Origin: PALSA-555 sp963821325 | GTDB taxonomy: Bacteria > Actinomycetota > Acidimicrobiia > IMCC26256 > PALSA-555 | Direction: 5' to 3' | Assembly (NCBI GenBank): GCA_963821325.1 | Contig: CAWGDC010000002.1 | Span: 310,001-374,000 of the forward strand | Length of the DNA: 64,000 bases | In this document: piece by piece, positions 43,810 through 52,737 of the stretch | Position numbering within the stretch: the stretch's first letter is position 1 | How the letters are laid out: every line of letters starts with the position of its first letter | Program-made: the position numbers and the translations under genes | Notes under the pieces: model-generated | Database searches by the model: none | Told to the model about the DNA's origin: nothing | The model's input: the letters and a program-made list of their open reading frames with translations, nothing else

Positions 43810-44261
43810 CCGGTCGGCGTCTCGTGCTGTGGGGCGGGGCAGCGGCGCTCGTCGTCGGTGCGCTGGTGTGGGCGGCGTGGCCGTCGTCGGGTTCCACGAC
43901 GTCGGCCGCTCGGGCGCATGAGCTCGCCACCGAGCTGCGCTGCCCTGACTGCCAGGCGCTGTCCGTCGCCGATTCGGATTCGAGCTCGGCGGAAGCGATC
44001 CGCGCCGACCTCGCCCGGCGCACGAAGGCCGGTGAGTCCGATGCCGAGATCCGTCAGGTGTACATCGACCGGTACGGCGACTCGATTCTCCTGAAGCCTC
44101 CCAGCAGCGGACTGGGATTGCTCGTGTGGGTGCTGCCCGTCGTCGCGGTCGCGCTGGCCATCGTCGGCTTGGGGTTCGCGTTCGTCCGGTGGCGTCGTGA
44201 GCCGAGGCTGGAGGCCACCGACGCCGACGAGGCGCTCGTCCACGGGGCGCGCGCGGGATGA
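43806..44261 (+). CDS. ccmH: CcmH-type apocytochrome thiol reductase
   Basis: 151 residues with the LRCPDCQALS motif (LRCxxC) that defines CcmH/CcmL, followed by the three-helix bundle (AEAIRADLARRTKAGESDAE) and a C-terminal membrane helix. An N-terminal helix also anchors it. Confidence 0.9.
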   Translation: MTGRRLVLWGGAAALVVGALVWAAWPSSGSTTSAARAHELATELRCPDCQALSVADSDSSSAEAIRADLARRTKAGESDAEIRQVYIDRYGDSILLKPPSSGLGLLVWVLPVVAVALAIVGLGFAFVRWRREPRLEATDADEALVHGARAG

Positions 44262-45121
44262 GCGACACCACCGAGGCGACCGGCGGCGGGGCCGCGCCGA
44301 GTGCGACGCGCGAGGACCTGGAGGCCGAGCGCGACTTCTTGCTCCGCTCGCTCGACGACCTGGAGGTCGAGCACCAGGCGGGAGACATCGACGACGAGGC
44401 CTATCGGCGCCTCCACGACGACTACACGGCGCGCGCCGCGGCGGTGCTGCGGACCCTTCGTGACGGCATCGACGCCCGTCCGGAGAAGGCGTCGACGAAC
44501 CTGCGCCGCCGCGCGCTCGTCGTCGTCGGGGTCGCGGTGTTCGCCGCGCTGGCCGGGCTGGCGCTGGCGTTCGCGCTCGGTGCGCGGCTCCCCGGCCAGA
44601 CATCGTCCGGGAACAGCCCGGCCGCCGGGTCGACCCGGCTGTCGACCGCGCAGCGCCAGCAGCAACTGCAGATCGCGGTGGCCCGCAACCCGAGCGACGT
44701 CACGAGCCGGCTGCTCCTCGCCCAGTACCTCGAGGCCGACAACAACCTGCCGGGTGCACTGCAGCAGTACGACGCCATCATGAAGCTCCAGCCGACCAAC
44801 GCGGTCGCGGAGGCCCAGGAAGGTCGCGTGCTCTATCTGAGCGCGGAGGCCGGCAGCGCGACCCAGGCGGCGTACCTCGACGGCATCGCCCGATCGGACC
44901 TGGACCAGGCCATCGAGCTCGACCCCCAGTACCCTGACGCCCACTTCTTCCGTGCGATCGTGCTGGCCTACGAGTACCAGGACTACGCCGGAGCCCAAGA
45001 CGACCTCCAGCACTATCTCGTGCTCGCACCGAACGGGCAGTTCGCTGATCAGGTGCGCTCACTACTCGCCCAGGTCACCGACGCGTTGACCGGTCCGCCG
45101 GCCACCACACCGGCGCCCTAA
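44258..45121 (+). CDS. ccmI: CcmI/CycH-like TPR protein
   Basis: 287 residues. Residues 20-70 (REDLEAERDFLLRSLDDLEV and DDEAYRRLHDDYTARAAAVL) match the cytosolic start of CcmI; one membrane helix; then a periplasmic TPR region (LLLAQYLEADNNLPGALQQY, ALVLAY-like IVLAYEYQDYAGAQDDLQHY). It would present apocytochrome to CcmF-CcmH. Last ccm gene. Confidence 0.78.
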   Translation: MSDTTEATGGGAAPSATREDLEAERDFLLRSLDDLEVEHQAGDIDDEAYRRLHDDYTARAAAVLRTLRDGIDARPEKASTNLRRRALVVVGVAVFAALAGLALAFALGARLPGQTSSGNSPAAGSTRLSTAQRQQQLQIAVARNPSDVTSRLLLAQYLEADNNLPGALQQYDAIMKLQPTNAVAEAQEGRVLYLSAEAGSATQAAYLDGIARSDLDQAIELDPQYPDAHFFRAIVLAYEYQDYAGAQDDLQHYLVLAPNGQFADQVRSLLAQVTDALTGPPATTPAP

Positions 45122-45137
45122 TCCTGAAAGGCACCTG

Positions 45138-45611
45138 ATGGCCGCTCCCCCCGAACCGCAGATCGATGAGTCGAAGGGCTACCGGGCCACGATCGACTCC
45201 GATCGTGGCGTCATCGTGCTCGAGCTCGACCCTCGTCTCGCACCCACGACGGTGAACAACTTCGTGGCGCTCGCCCGCCAGGGCTACTACGACGGGCTGC
45301 AGTTCCACCGCGTCGTCCCGGAGTTCGTCATCCAAGGCGGCTGCCCGGAGGGGACCGGTCGGGGCGGGCCCGGCTACCGGTTCGCGGACGAGCCCGTCAA
45401 GGGTGAGTACACCCTCGGCGCGGTGGCGATGGCCAACGCCGGCCCCGACACGAACGGCTCCCAGTTCTTCATCTGCATCGATGACTGCACGTCGAAGCTG
45501 AAGAAGGCCTACAACCTCTTCGGCTTCGTGGCGGACGGCATGGACGTGGCGCAGTCGGTGCAGGTGGGCGACGTCATGCGATCGGTCACCGTCGAGGAGC
45601 ACGATCGCTGA
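45138..45611 (+). CDS. Cyclophilin-type peptidyl-prolyl isomerase
   Basis: 157 residues. APTTVNNFVALARQGYYDGL, FHRVVPEFVIQGGCPEGTGR (with the catalytic Arg) and ANAGPDTNGSQFFICIDD are the cyclophilin core. No signal peptide, so cytosolic. GAAAGG before the ATG; 16 bp after ccmI. Confidence 0.95.
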   Translation: MAAPPEPQIDESKGYRATIDSDRGVIVLELDPRLAPTTVNNFVALARQGYYDGLQFHRVVPEFVIQGGCPEGTGRGGPGYRFADEPVKGEYTLGAVAMANAGPDTNGSQFFICIDDCTSKLKKAYNLFGFVADGMDVAQSVQVGDVMRSVTVEEHDR

Positions 45612-45617
45612 CATGAT
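45612..45617 (+). promoter_or_regulatory. -10 element of the AlkA-like gene
   Basis: CATGAT, 6 nt before the GTG at 45624; leaderless type. Confidence 0.4.
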
Positions 45618-45623
45618 GCGCCG

Positions 45624-46520
45624 GTGCCCACCCGTCGGCTGCGAGCACCCGGCCCGCTCGATCTTCCGCTGACGGTCGGCCGGCTGCGTGCCGGCCGACG
45701 TGATCCGTGCCTGCGGCTGGAGCCGGGCGGCGCCTGGTGGGCGACCCGTAGCCCGGCGGGCCCGGCGACCCTGGCGGTGCACGTCCACCGCGGCGACGTC
45801 ACGGCCGAAGCGTGGGGGCGGGGGGCCGACGAGCTCCTCGGACGCGTGCCTGCCCTCCTCGGGTTCGACGACGACCCCGCGGCGTTCGAACCCGACGATC
45901 CGTTCGTACGCGACCTGCACCGACGACGCCCGGGCATGCGGTTGGGTCGCACCGGCGCGGTCGTCGAGGCGTTGATCCCGGCCATCGTCGCCCAGCGGGT
46001 CACGGGCGTCGAGGCCGGCCGCAGCTACGCCCGACTCGTCCGCCAATACGCCCAGCCGGCACCGGGCCCCGGTGGGCTGGTGCTGCCGCCGCACCCGGAC
46101 CAGCTCGCGGACGTGCCGTACTGGGCGTTGCACCGTTGCGGCATCGAACGACGCCGGGCGGAGACGATCCGTCGCGTGGCCCGCCACGCCTCCCGTCTGG
46201 AACGCGCCACCACGCTGGGCCACCCGGCCGCGGCCACGCTCCTGACCTCGGTGCCCGGTGTCGGCGCGTGGACAGCCGCCGAGGTGGCGCAGGTCGCGCT
46301 TGGTGATCGCGACGCCGTCAGCGTGGGGGACTACAACTTGCCGCACCTCGTGTCCTGGGCGCTGGCCGGTGAGCGACGCGGCACCGACACGCGCATGCTC
46401 GAGCTCCTCGCACCGTTCGCCGGGCACCGTGCCCGAGTCGTGCGGCTCCTCGAGCTCTCCGGTCGCCACCCGCCACGACGCGCGCCGCATGCGCCGCTGC
46501 GGTCGTTCGCGTCGTGTTGA
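45624..46520 (+). CDS. DNA-3-methyladenine glycosylase (AlkA-like, HhH-GPD)
   Basis: 298 residues. VVEALIPAIVAQRVTGVEAG begins the HhH domain. The hairpin is LLTSVPGVGAWTAAEVAQVA, followed by DAVSVGDYNLPHLVSWALAG with the catalytic Asp of HhH-GPD enzymes. It removes alkylated purines in base-excision repair. No Fe-S cysteines, which separates it from Nth/MutY. Confidence 0.85.
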   Translation: MPTRRLRAPGPLDLPLTVGRLRAGRRDPCLRLEPGGAWWATRSPAGPATLAVHVHRGDVTAEAWGRGADELLGRVPALLGFDDDPAAFEPDDPFVRDLHRRRPGMRLGRTGAVVEALIPAIVAQRVTGVEAGRSYARLVRQYAQPAPGPGGLVLPPHPDQLADVPYWALHRCGIERRRAETIRRVARHASRLERATTLGHPAAATLLTSVPGVGAWTAAEVAQVALGDRDAVSVGDYNLPHLVSWALAGERRGTDTRMLELLAPFAGHRARVVRLLELSGRHPPRRAPHAPLRSFASC

Positions 46521-47350
46521 GGGCGATGCGACCGTTCGCGGACCGCACTCGTAGCATCGCCGACGTGGACGTCGGCTACTTCGGTCCGGACAGCGTGGCG
46601 TGGCGTTTGCACGCGGACCCGGCCATGCTCGCCGGCGGGATGCGAGCGCTCCTCGTCCAGGCCCTGGAGCCGCGCGCGATGGCGGGGGTCGACCAGCACA
46701 GCCGCTACCGCGTCGATCCGTGGGGACGGCTGCAGCGCACCACCGAGTTCGTGTACCTCACGACCTACGGCGACCGTGCTACCGCCGAGGCGGCGTGCGA
46801 GAAGGTGCGGCGCGTGCACGAACGGATCCGGGGTGTCGACCCCACGACGGGACGCGCGTACTCGGCGAGTGACGCCGACCTGCTCCTGTGGATCCACGCC
46901 GTCGAGGTCCACTCCTTCGTCGCCGCCTACCGCGCCTATGCCGGGCGGCTCGACGACGAGGACGCGGACCGCTACGTCGCCGAGATGGTGCGCGTCGCCG
47001 AGATGGTCGAGCTCCCGGCCGGGATGGCCCCCCGGTCCATGGGTGAGCTGCGGGAGTACCTGCGCGCCGTGGATGGCCTCCAGATGACCCCGGCGGCCCG
47101 GGAGGGGATGCGCACCATCCTCTTCCCGCCGATGCCGCTGGCGCTCCGGCCGTTGTGGGCCATCCCCGCGACGGCGACGCTCGCCATCTTGCCGCGCGTC
47201 GCCCGGCGCCTCTACGGCCTGCCGTGGCCTGCCCCGGTCACGCTGCCCGTGCGCGCCAACGTGTTCGCGCTCACCCGGGTCATGAACGCGCTGCTGCCGC
47301 CCTCGCCGATCATCCGTCGGGCGCGAGCCCGCGTCGCCGCCGCCGCCTGA
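46514..47350 (+). CDS. DUF2236 / MpaB-family heme oxygenase-like protein
   Basis: About 278 residues; start GTG 46514 or ATG 46526. YFGPDSVAWRLHADPAMLAG, MRALLVQALEPRAMAGVDQH, LLLWIHAVEVHSFVAAYRAY match DUF2236, whose members include rubber oxygenase Lcp and MpaB. The His in WIHAVEVHSF is a likely heme or metal ligand. Its substrate is unknown. Confidence 0.85.
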   Translation: MLRAMRPFADRTRSIADVDVGYFGPDSVAWRLHADPAMLAGGMRALLVQALEPRAMAGVDQHSRYRVDPWGRLQRTTEFVYLTTYGDRATAEAACEKVRRVHERIRGVDPTTGRAYSASDADLLLWIHAVEVHSFVAAYRAYAGRLDDEDADRYVAEMVRVAEMVELPAGMAPRSMGELREYLRAVDGLQMTPAAREGMRTILFPPMPLALRPLWAIPATATLAILPRVARRLYGLPWPAPVTLPVRANVFALTRVMNALLPPSPIIRRARARVAAAA

Positions 47351-47433
47351 GCCGTCCGCGGGCGCGGCGCCCGGCGCGGAGCCGTGGCGTCCGGCGACGT
47401 AGCCTGCGAGGAGCCGGTTGCAGGGGAGCGTCG

Positions 47434-49722
47434 ATGGTCGAAGCCCAGGTCGGACCCACCACCCCCGTCGAGCTCGTCGAATCGCTGTACCGCCGGTTCC
47501 CGGAACGGGTCGAGGTGGCCCGACGGCGGCTGGGGCGTCCCCTCACCTTCACCGAGAAGGTGCTGATCGCGCACGCCGACGACCCCGACACGGTCGGCCT
47601 CGGGCGAGCCACCGACTACGCCGACTACCGGCCGGACCGGGTCGCGATGCAAGACGCCACGGCCCAGATGGCGCTGCTGCAGTTCATGACCGCGGGTCTG
47701 GACCAGGTCGCGGTGCCGACCACGGTGCACTGCGACCATCTCATCCAGGCGCACACGGGCGCGGTCGCCGACCTGAGCACCGCGCTCGACACGAACTCCG
47801 AGGTCTACGACTTCCTTCGCAGCGTCTCGGCGAAGCACGGCATCGGCTTCTGGGAGCCGGGCTCCGGGATCATCCACCAGGTCGTGCTCGAGCAGTACGC
47901 ATTCCCCGGCGGGATGATGATCGGCACCGACAGCCACACCCCGAACGCCGGCGGCCTCGGGATGGTCGCCATCGGCGTCGGCGGTGCCGACGCGGTCGAT
48001 GTGATGGCCGGGTGGCCGTTCAACACCCGTGTGCCACGCGTGATCGGGGTGCGCCTGACCGGCAAGCTGTCCGGCTGGGCGGCCGCGAAGGACGTGATCC
48101 TCGCCGTGGCCGGGATCCTCACGGTCAAGGGCGGCACCGGCGCGATCGTCGAGTACTTCGGCTCCGGCACCTCGTCGATCTCCGCGACGGGCAAGGCGAC
48201 GATCTGCAACATGGGCGCCGAGATCGGGGCCACCTGCTCCGTGTTCCCGTACGACGACCACGACAGCCTCTACCTGAAGGCGACGGCCCGCGACGAGATC
48301 GCCGGGCTCGCCGACGAGCACGCCGAGTTCCTGCGGGTCGACCCCGAGGTCGAGGCCGATCCGGAGCGCTACTACGACCGGGTCATCGAGATCGACCTCG
48401 ACGATCTCGGCCCGCACCTCGTCGGGCCGCACACCCCCGACCTGGACCGCCCGCTCGACGAGCTGGCCCGCGTCGCCGCCGAGGAGGGCTACCCGCTCGA
48501 CATCTCGTACGCGCTCGTCGGTTCGTGCACCAACTCGTCGTACGAGGACATCGGGCGGGCCGCGCACGTCGCGCGGCAGGCCAAGGCGGAGGGGCTGCGG
48601 GTGCGTGCCCCGCTGCTCGTCACCCCCGGGTCGGAGCAGGTCCGGGCGACGATCGAGCGGGACGGGCTGCTCGCCGACCTCGAGGCGATCGGCGCCACCG
48701 TGCTCGCCAACGTGTGCGGGCCGTGCATCGGTCAGTGGCAGCGCGACGACATCCAGCCGGGGGAGCGCAACACGATCGTGTCGTCGTTCAACCGCAACTT
48801 CCCGCGCCGCAACGACGGGAACGCCGAGACGCTGTCGTTCATCGGGTCGCCCGAGACCGTCGTGGCGATGGCGCTCACCGGTCGCCTCGACCACGACTTC
48901 CTCCGAGAGCCCCTCACCGCGCCCGACGGCCACGCGGTGCGCCTCGAACCGCCGTCGGCGGACGAGCTGCCCGCCGCCGGGTTCGACCCGGGCAAGTCAG
49001 GGTTCGTGGCCCCGCCCGCGTCGGGCCGGGACGTGTCGGTCATCGTGCGGCCCGACTCGGAGCGGCTCCAGCTGCTCGAGCCGTTCCCCGCCTGGGACGG
49101 CCGCGACCTCGAGGGGCTCCGGGTGCTGCTCAAGGCCGTCGGGAAGTGCACGACCGACCACATCTCGCCGGCCGGTCCCTGGCTGCGCTACCGGGGCCAC
49201 CTGGCGAACATCTCCGGGAACCTCTTCACCGGCGTCAACAACGCGTTCTCGCTCGACGAGGCGGGCACCGGCGTCGACGTGCGCGACGGCACGCACCGCC
49301 CGTTGCCCGAGCTGGCGCGGGCGTACAAGGAGGCGGGGATCGCCTGGGTCGCGGTGGGGGACGAGAACTACGGCGAGGGGTCGTCGCGGGAGCACGCGGC
49401 GATGGAGCCGCGGTTCATGAACGGGCGGGCGGTCATCGCCCGCTCCTTCGCCCGGATCCACGAGACGAACCTGAAGAAGCAAGGGGTCCTCGCGCTGACG
49501 TTCTCGAACCCGGACGACTACGAGCGGATCCTCGTCGACGACACGCTCGACATCGTGGGACTCGCCGAGCTGGCCCCCGACCGCCCGGTGACGGTGCGGG
49601 TGCACCACGCGGACGGCGCCGAGACGAACGTGGTGTGCCGGCACACGATGTCCGAGGAGCACATCGAGTGGTTCCGGGCCGGATCGGCGCTGAACGTCCT
49701 GCGGAGCAGCCGGCCGGCGTGA
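47434..49722 (+). CDS. Aconitate hydratase
   Basis: 762 residues, mitochondrial-type aconitase. Cluster cysteines are in VGSCTNSSYED and NVCGPCIGQWQRDD; the substrate loops are MIGTDSHTPNAGGLGMVAIG and the swivelling domain GDENYGEGSSREHAAMEPRF (the Ser that takes the citrate proton). It interconverts citrate and isocitrate through a [4Fe-4S] cluster. The Fe-S assembly genes a few kb on fit but are not in the same operon. Confidence 0.95.
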   Translation: MVEAQVGPTTPVELVESLYRRFPERVEVARRRLGRPLTFTEKVLIAHADDPDTVGLGRATDYADYRPDRVAMQDATAQMALLQFMTAGLDQVAVPTTVHCDHLIQAHTGAVADLSTALDTNSEVYDFLRSVSAKHGIGFWEPGSGIIHQVVLEQYAFPGGMMIGTDSHTPNAGGLGMVAIGVGGADAVDVMAGWPFNTRVPRVIGVRLTGKLSGWAAAKDVILAVAGILTVKGGTGAIVEYFGSGTSSISATGKATICNMGAEIGATCSVFPYDDHDSLYLKATARDEIAGLADEHAEFLRVDPEVEADPERYYDRVIEIDLDDLGPHLVGPHTPDLDRPLDELARVAAEEGYPLDISYALVGSCTNSSYEDIGRAAHVARQAKAEGLRVRAPLLVTPGSEQVRATIERDGLLADLEAIGATVLANVCGPCIGQWQRDDIQPGERNTIVSSFNRNFPRRNDGNAETLSFIGSPETVVAMALTGRLDHDFLREPLTAPDGHAVRLEPPSADELPAAGFDPGKSGFVAPPASGRDVSVIVRPDSERLQLLEPFPAWDGRDLEGLRVLLKAVGKCTTDHISPAGPWLRYRGHLANISGNLFTGVNNAFSLDEAGTGVDVRDGTHRPLPELARAYKEAGIAWVAVGDENYGEGSSREHAAMEPRFMNGRAVIARSFARIHETNLKKQGVLALTFSNPDDYERILVDDTLDIVGLAELAPDRPVTVRVHHADGAETNVVCRHTMSEEHIEWFRAGSALNVLRSSRPA

Positions 49723-50147
49723 CCCGGGCGGGCGTCGTCACGCTGGCGATCGGGGTGATCGGCCTCGCCGCCTGCGGCGGCGGGAGCGCCCAGGTCGCGA
49801 CCCGCCCGCCGACCACGGCGCCGCCGACCGTCCCCGCCAACGGGGGTGGACCGTCCGTGACGGTGGGGATCATCTGCAGCACCCCGACCGACGCGTCCCA
49901 AGCGGTGGTCAGCGCCTGGCAGACCGGCGACGCTGCCGCGGCGGCCCGCTGCGCGACCGCGGGGACCGTGTCGACGCTGTTCGCGCACCGCGGCGCCGGC
50001 GCCGGCTGGACGTTCCGCGGCTGCGACGGACCCGATCCGGGGGCGCCGATCTGCACCTTCGACTACCCGGGCGGCCACGCCTCGCTCACGCTGCAAGGGA
50101 CCGAGGCGCAGGGCTGGAAGGTCGCGCAGGTCGCCTTCGCCCCATGA
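49719..50147 (+). CDS. Small lipoprotein
   Basis: 142 residues. Signal peptide with lipobox (VIGLAACGGGSAQVATR) followed by a Thr/Pro linker and a small domain with four cysteines (GIICSTPTDASQAVVSAWQT; RGCDGPDPGAPICTFDYPGG). The GTG overlaps the aconitase stop. Unknown role at the membrane surface. Confidence 0.7.
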   Translation: MTRAGVVTLAIGVIGLAACGGGSAQVATRPPTTAPPTVPANGGGPSVTVGIICSTPTDASQAVVSAWQTGDAAAAARCATAGTVSTLFAHRGAGAGWTFRGCDGPDPGAPICTFDYPGGHASLTLQGTEAQGWKVAQVAFAP

Positions 50148-50148
50148 G

Positions 50149-51495
50149 TCACGGCGCGAGCGGCACCAGCTGCGCGGTGGTCGGCTCGGCGCAGCAGAAC
50201 CACGGCTCGCTCAGCCGGGGGATCCGCGCCGCCCGGTCGATGTCGACTGCGACCGGATCCAACCCGAGCGCGTCGCGGACCCGGGCGTAGGTGACCGGGA
50301 TCGGCGTGTCGGCTGCGACCGCGGTCTCGACGAGCGTGGCGAGCTCGGCTTGGAGACGGTCCATCGCCGGGTCGGCGGCCCGCCACTGGTAGCTGAGCCG
50401 ATCGGGGTCGTAGGCGCCGAGGTGCGGCGCGAGGTCCGGGTGCTCGAGAAGCAGTGAACCCGGCGGGAGCAGCAGCCGGATCGTGTACTGCACCGGGTCG
50501 ACGTTGCCGACGAGGTCGTGGTCCGCGACGAAGTCGACGAGGGCCCGCAGCTGTTCAAGCGTCGTCCACGGGGTGAAGGGCAGCCACGACGGGCGCACCT
50601 CGATGCCGTGCGCGCGGAGCAGCGCGACGGCCGCGGCCTCGTCCACGGTGGAGTGGCCCTTGTCGAGGCGGGCCAGGGTCGCGTCGTCCACGCATTCGAA
50701 CGCGCTGACCACGAAGAGGCAGCCGCTGTCGGCCATCTCCGGCCACACGTCGCGGTGGGCGAGGACGTGCTCCACCTTGACCGTGCAGTCGAAGGTCAGG
50801 TCGGGGAACCGGTCGTGCACGGCGTGCACGACGCGGCGCGCGTGGTGCACCCCGTTGAAGAAGTCCGGGTCGGCGAACGTGACGTGCTGGGCGCCCGCTG
50901 CGACCTGCTGGGCGACGTCGTCCACGACGGCGTCCACCGCGACGATCCGGATCCGTCCGTCGTAGACGACCGGGACCGGACAGTGGCGGCACCGGTGGGC
51001 GCACCCCCGACTGGCCTCGACGACGGCGACGAGGCGCTCGCGGTCGCCGCACACCAGCCGCGTGTACTGGTCGAGGGGTGGGAGCAGGTCGCGGGCCGGC
51101 CGCGCCGGGGCGGCGTCGGCGCGCTCGAGGTGCACGACGCGGCCGTCGTCGTGTCCCGCGACCCAGGCGAGGAGCGCGGCGTCGGTCTCGCCGACGAGGA
51201 CCCGGTCCGCGCGGTCGGCCACCGCGTGGGCGTACAGGCCGTAGCAGGCCACGGGCAGGTCGGGGCGGCGGTGGCGCACGTCGTCGATGACCTGGCGGGC
51301 CAGGCGCGTCGCGGTGTGCATCGGCACGGAGCAGGCGATCCGGTCGGCCCAACCGACGAGGTCGGGCTCCCAGGGTTGCACCGACAGGTCGTGGCAGCGC
51401 ACCTCGTGCCCGGCGGCGCGCAGCCGCGCCGCGGGTTGAGCGACGCCGAGCGGCTGATGGCCGAGCTCGTAACACGACACCAACACGACGCGCAC
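50149..51495 (-). CDS. B12-binding-type radical SAM protein with CCAEP tail
   Basis: 448 residues. Residues 1-130 form a cobalamin-binding-like Rossmann domain, though the DxHxxG motif is not clear. The radical SAM motif is SRGCAHRCRHCPVP (Cys 165, 169, 172). EMADSGCLFVVSAFECVDDA and GHSTVDEAAAVALLRAHGIE continue the barrel. Residues 434-438 read CCAEP in EPWFCCAEPTTAQL, with both codons TGC. I recall a family called CUAEP/CCAEP-tail radical SAM (seleno)protein, where the second position can be selenocysteine; this would be the Cys form. Its reaction is not known to me. The divergently placed partner is none; the ATP-grasp gene lies 34 bp upstream on the same strand. Confidence 0.85.
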   Translation of the reverse strand: MRVVLVSCYELGHQPLGVAQPAARLRAAGHEVRCHDLSVQPWEPDLVGWADRIACSVPMHTATRLARQVIDDVRHRRPDLPVACYGLYAHAVADRADRVLVGETDAALLAWVAGHDDGRVVHLERADAAPARPARDLLPPLDQYTRLVCGDRERLVAVVEASRGCAHRCRHCPVPVVYDGRIRIVAVDAVVDDVAQQVAAGAQHVTFADPDFFNGVHHARRVVHAVHDRFPDLTFDCTVKVEHVLAHRDVWPEMADSGCLFVVSAFECVDDATLARLDKGHSTVDEAAAVALLRAHGIEVRPSWLPFTPWTTLEQLRALVDFVADHDLVGNVDPVQYTIRLLLPPGSLLLEHPDLAPHLGAYDPDRLSYQWRAADPAMDRLQAELATLVETAVAADTPIPVTYARVRDALGLDPVAVDIDRAARIPRLSEPWFCCAEPTTAQLVPLAP

Positions 51496-51529
51496 CCGCC
51501 GAGGCTACCCGGGGCCCGCGCCGGCCCGA

Positions 51530-52720
51530 TCAGGCGATGTCGACGTCGAGGAGCGCGTGCGCGCGGCGCAGCGTCGCCTCGACGTCGGCGGGTGTCGCGC
51601 CGCGGGCGAAGAGGAACCCGAGGTAGCGGTCGCCGTCGGGCAGCGGCTGGAGTGCCCGGCCGCGCGGGACGGTGACCTCGAGGCCCACGACGCCCGGCAC
51701 CTGACGCGCCGCGTCCTGGCCGTGGACGCCGCGCAGGGACCCGGCGCGGGGGATCGGCAGCATCATCACCCCGGACGCCCGCGCCTCGCGGGTGAGGTCG
51801 TCGAGGGGCAACCCGAGCGCGTGGCGCACGATGACCTCCTCGAGGCTGATCCCCGCGCCGAGGCGCAGCGTGCGGGCGCAGAGCCCGCCGATGGACCGGG
51901 CCGCGACCTCGAGCAGCCAGGCGCGGCCCGTGTCGTCGACGCGGAGCTCGGCGTGCACAGGACCTTCGGTCAGGCCGAGCGCGCGCGCCGCGTCGCCCGC
52001 GACGCGTTCGACGGTGGTGCGCGTCGACGCCGGGAGGCGCGACGGCGTGACGTAGATCGTCTCCTCGAACGTCGGGCCTTCCAAGGGGTCGGGCTTGTCG
52101 AAGACGGCCAGCACGGTGAGCTCCCCGCCGCGCAGCAGCCCCTCGACCGCGACCTCGACGCCGGGCACATACTGCTCGACGAGCAGCGGCGCACCGTCGA
52201 CGATCGCCGCGACCCGGTGCGCCGCGGCCCGCGCCGCGGCGGGGTCGTCGACGCGCAGCACCCCACGGCTGCCCGAGCCGTGCGTCGGCTTCACGACGCG
52301 TGGCCAGCCCACGTCGGGGAGGTCATCGAGGTCGTCGAGGCGGGCGTAACGCGGCTGGGACACCTCGGCGGCGGCGAGGGCATCACGCATCGCCGCCTTG
52401 TCGCGGGTCCGCAGCACCGCCGCCGGCGGATTGTGCGGGAACCCGAGCCGCTCGCCGGCCCGGGCGGCCACCACGACCCCTTGGTCGTCGACGGCGACGA
52501 CCGCGTCGATTGGGTGGCGGGCGTCGAGCGCCTCGATCGCCGCCGCGGCCGCGTCGGCGTCGTCGAGCGGCACGGTCACCGCCCGGTCGTGCATCGCCGC
52601 GGCGAGCGGCGAGGCCTCGTCGGACGCCACGACGACCTCCACCCCCAACGCCTGCGCCGCGGCGAGGAAATCCGCCGCCCGGTAGGTGGTGGTGGGCACC
52701 AGCAGGAGGACTCGAGGCAC
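51530..52720 (-). CDS. ATP-grasp enzyme
   Basis: 396 residues. Preceding domain RVLLLVPTTTYRAADFLAAA; ATP-grasp core RTRDKAAMRDALAAAEVSQP, PRVVKPTHGSGSRGVLRVDD and LVEQYVPGVEVAVEGLLRGG, AELRVDDTGRAWLLEVAARS (metal ligands). It would activate a carboxylate by phosphorylation and join it to an amine or thiol. It is just upstream of and on the same strand as the CCAEP radical SAM gene, so a joint pathway, perhaps making a modified peptide or small molecule, is plausible but unproven. Confidence 0.85.
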   Translation of the reverse strand: MPRVLLLVPTTTYRAADFLAAAQALGVEVVVASDEASPLAAAMHDRAVTVPLDDADAAAAAIEALDARHPIDAVVAVDDQGVVVAARAGERLGFPHNPPAAVLRTRDKAAMRDALAAAEVSQPRYARLDDLDDLPDVGWPRVVKPTHGSGSRGVLRVDDPAAARAAAHRVAAIVDGAPLLVEQYVPGVEVAVEGLLRGGELTVLAVFDKPDPLEGPTFEETIYVTPSRLPASTRTTVERVAGDAARALGLTEGPVHAELRVDDTGRAWLLEVAARSIGGLCARTLRLGAGISLEEVIVRHALGLPLDDLTREARASGVMMLPIPRAGSLRGVHGQDAARQVPGVVGLEVTVPRGRALQPLPDGDRYLGFLFARGATPADVEATLRRAHALLDVDIA

Positions 52721-52725
52721 CGACG

Positions 52726-52731
52726 TATGAT
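52726..52731 (+). promoter_or_regulatory. -10 element of the NfuA-like gene
   Basis: TATGAT, 6 nt before the ATG at 52738, inside a 17-bp gap between divergent start codons. The close spacing suggests shared control with the ATP-grasp gene. Confidence 0.5.
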
Positions 52732-52737
52732 GACGCG

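Noticed and set aside
50190..50200. In-frame selenocysteine codon in the radical SAM tail
   Set aside because: Both tail codons are TGC; there is no TGA at this place, so this copy is the cysteine form.
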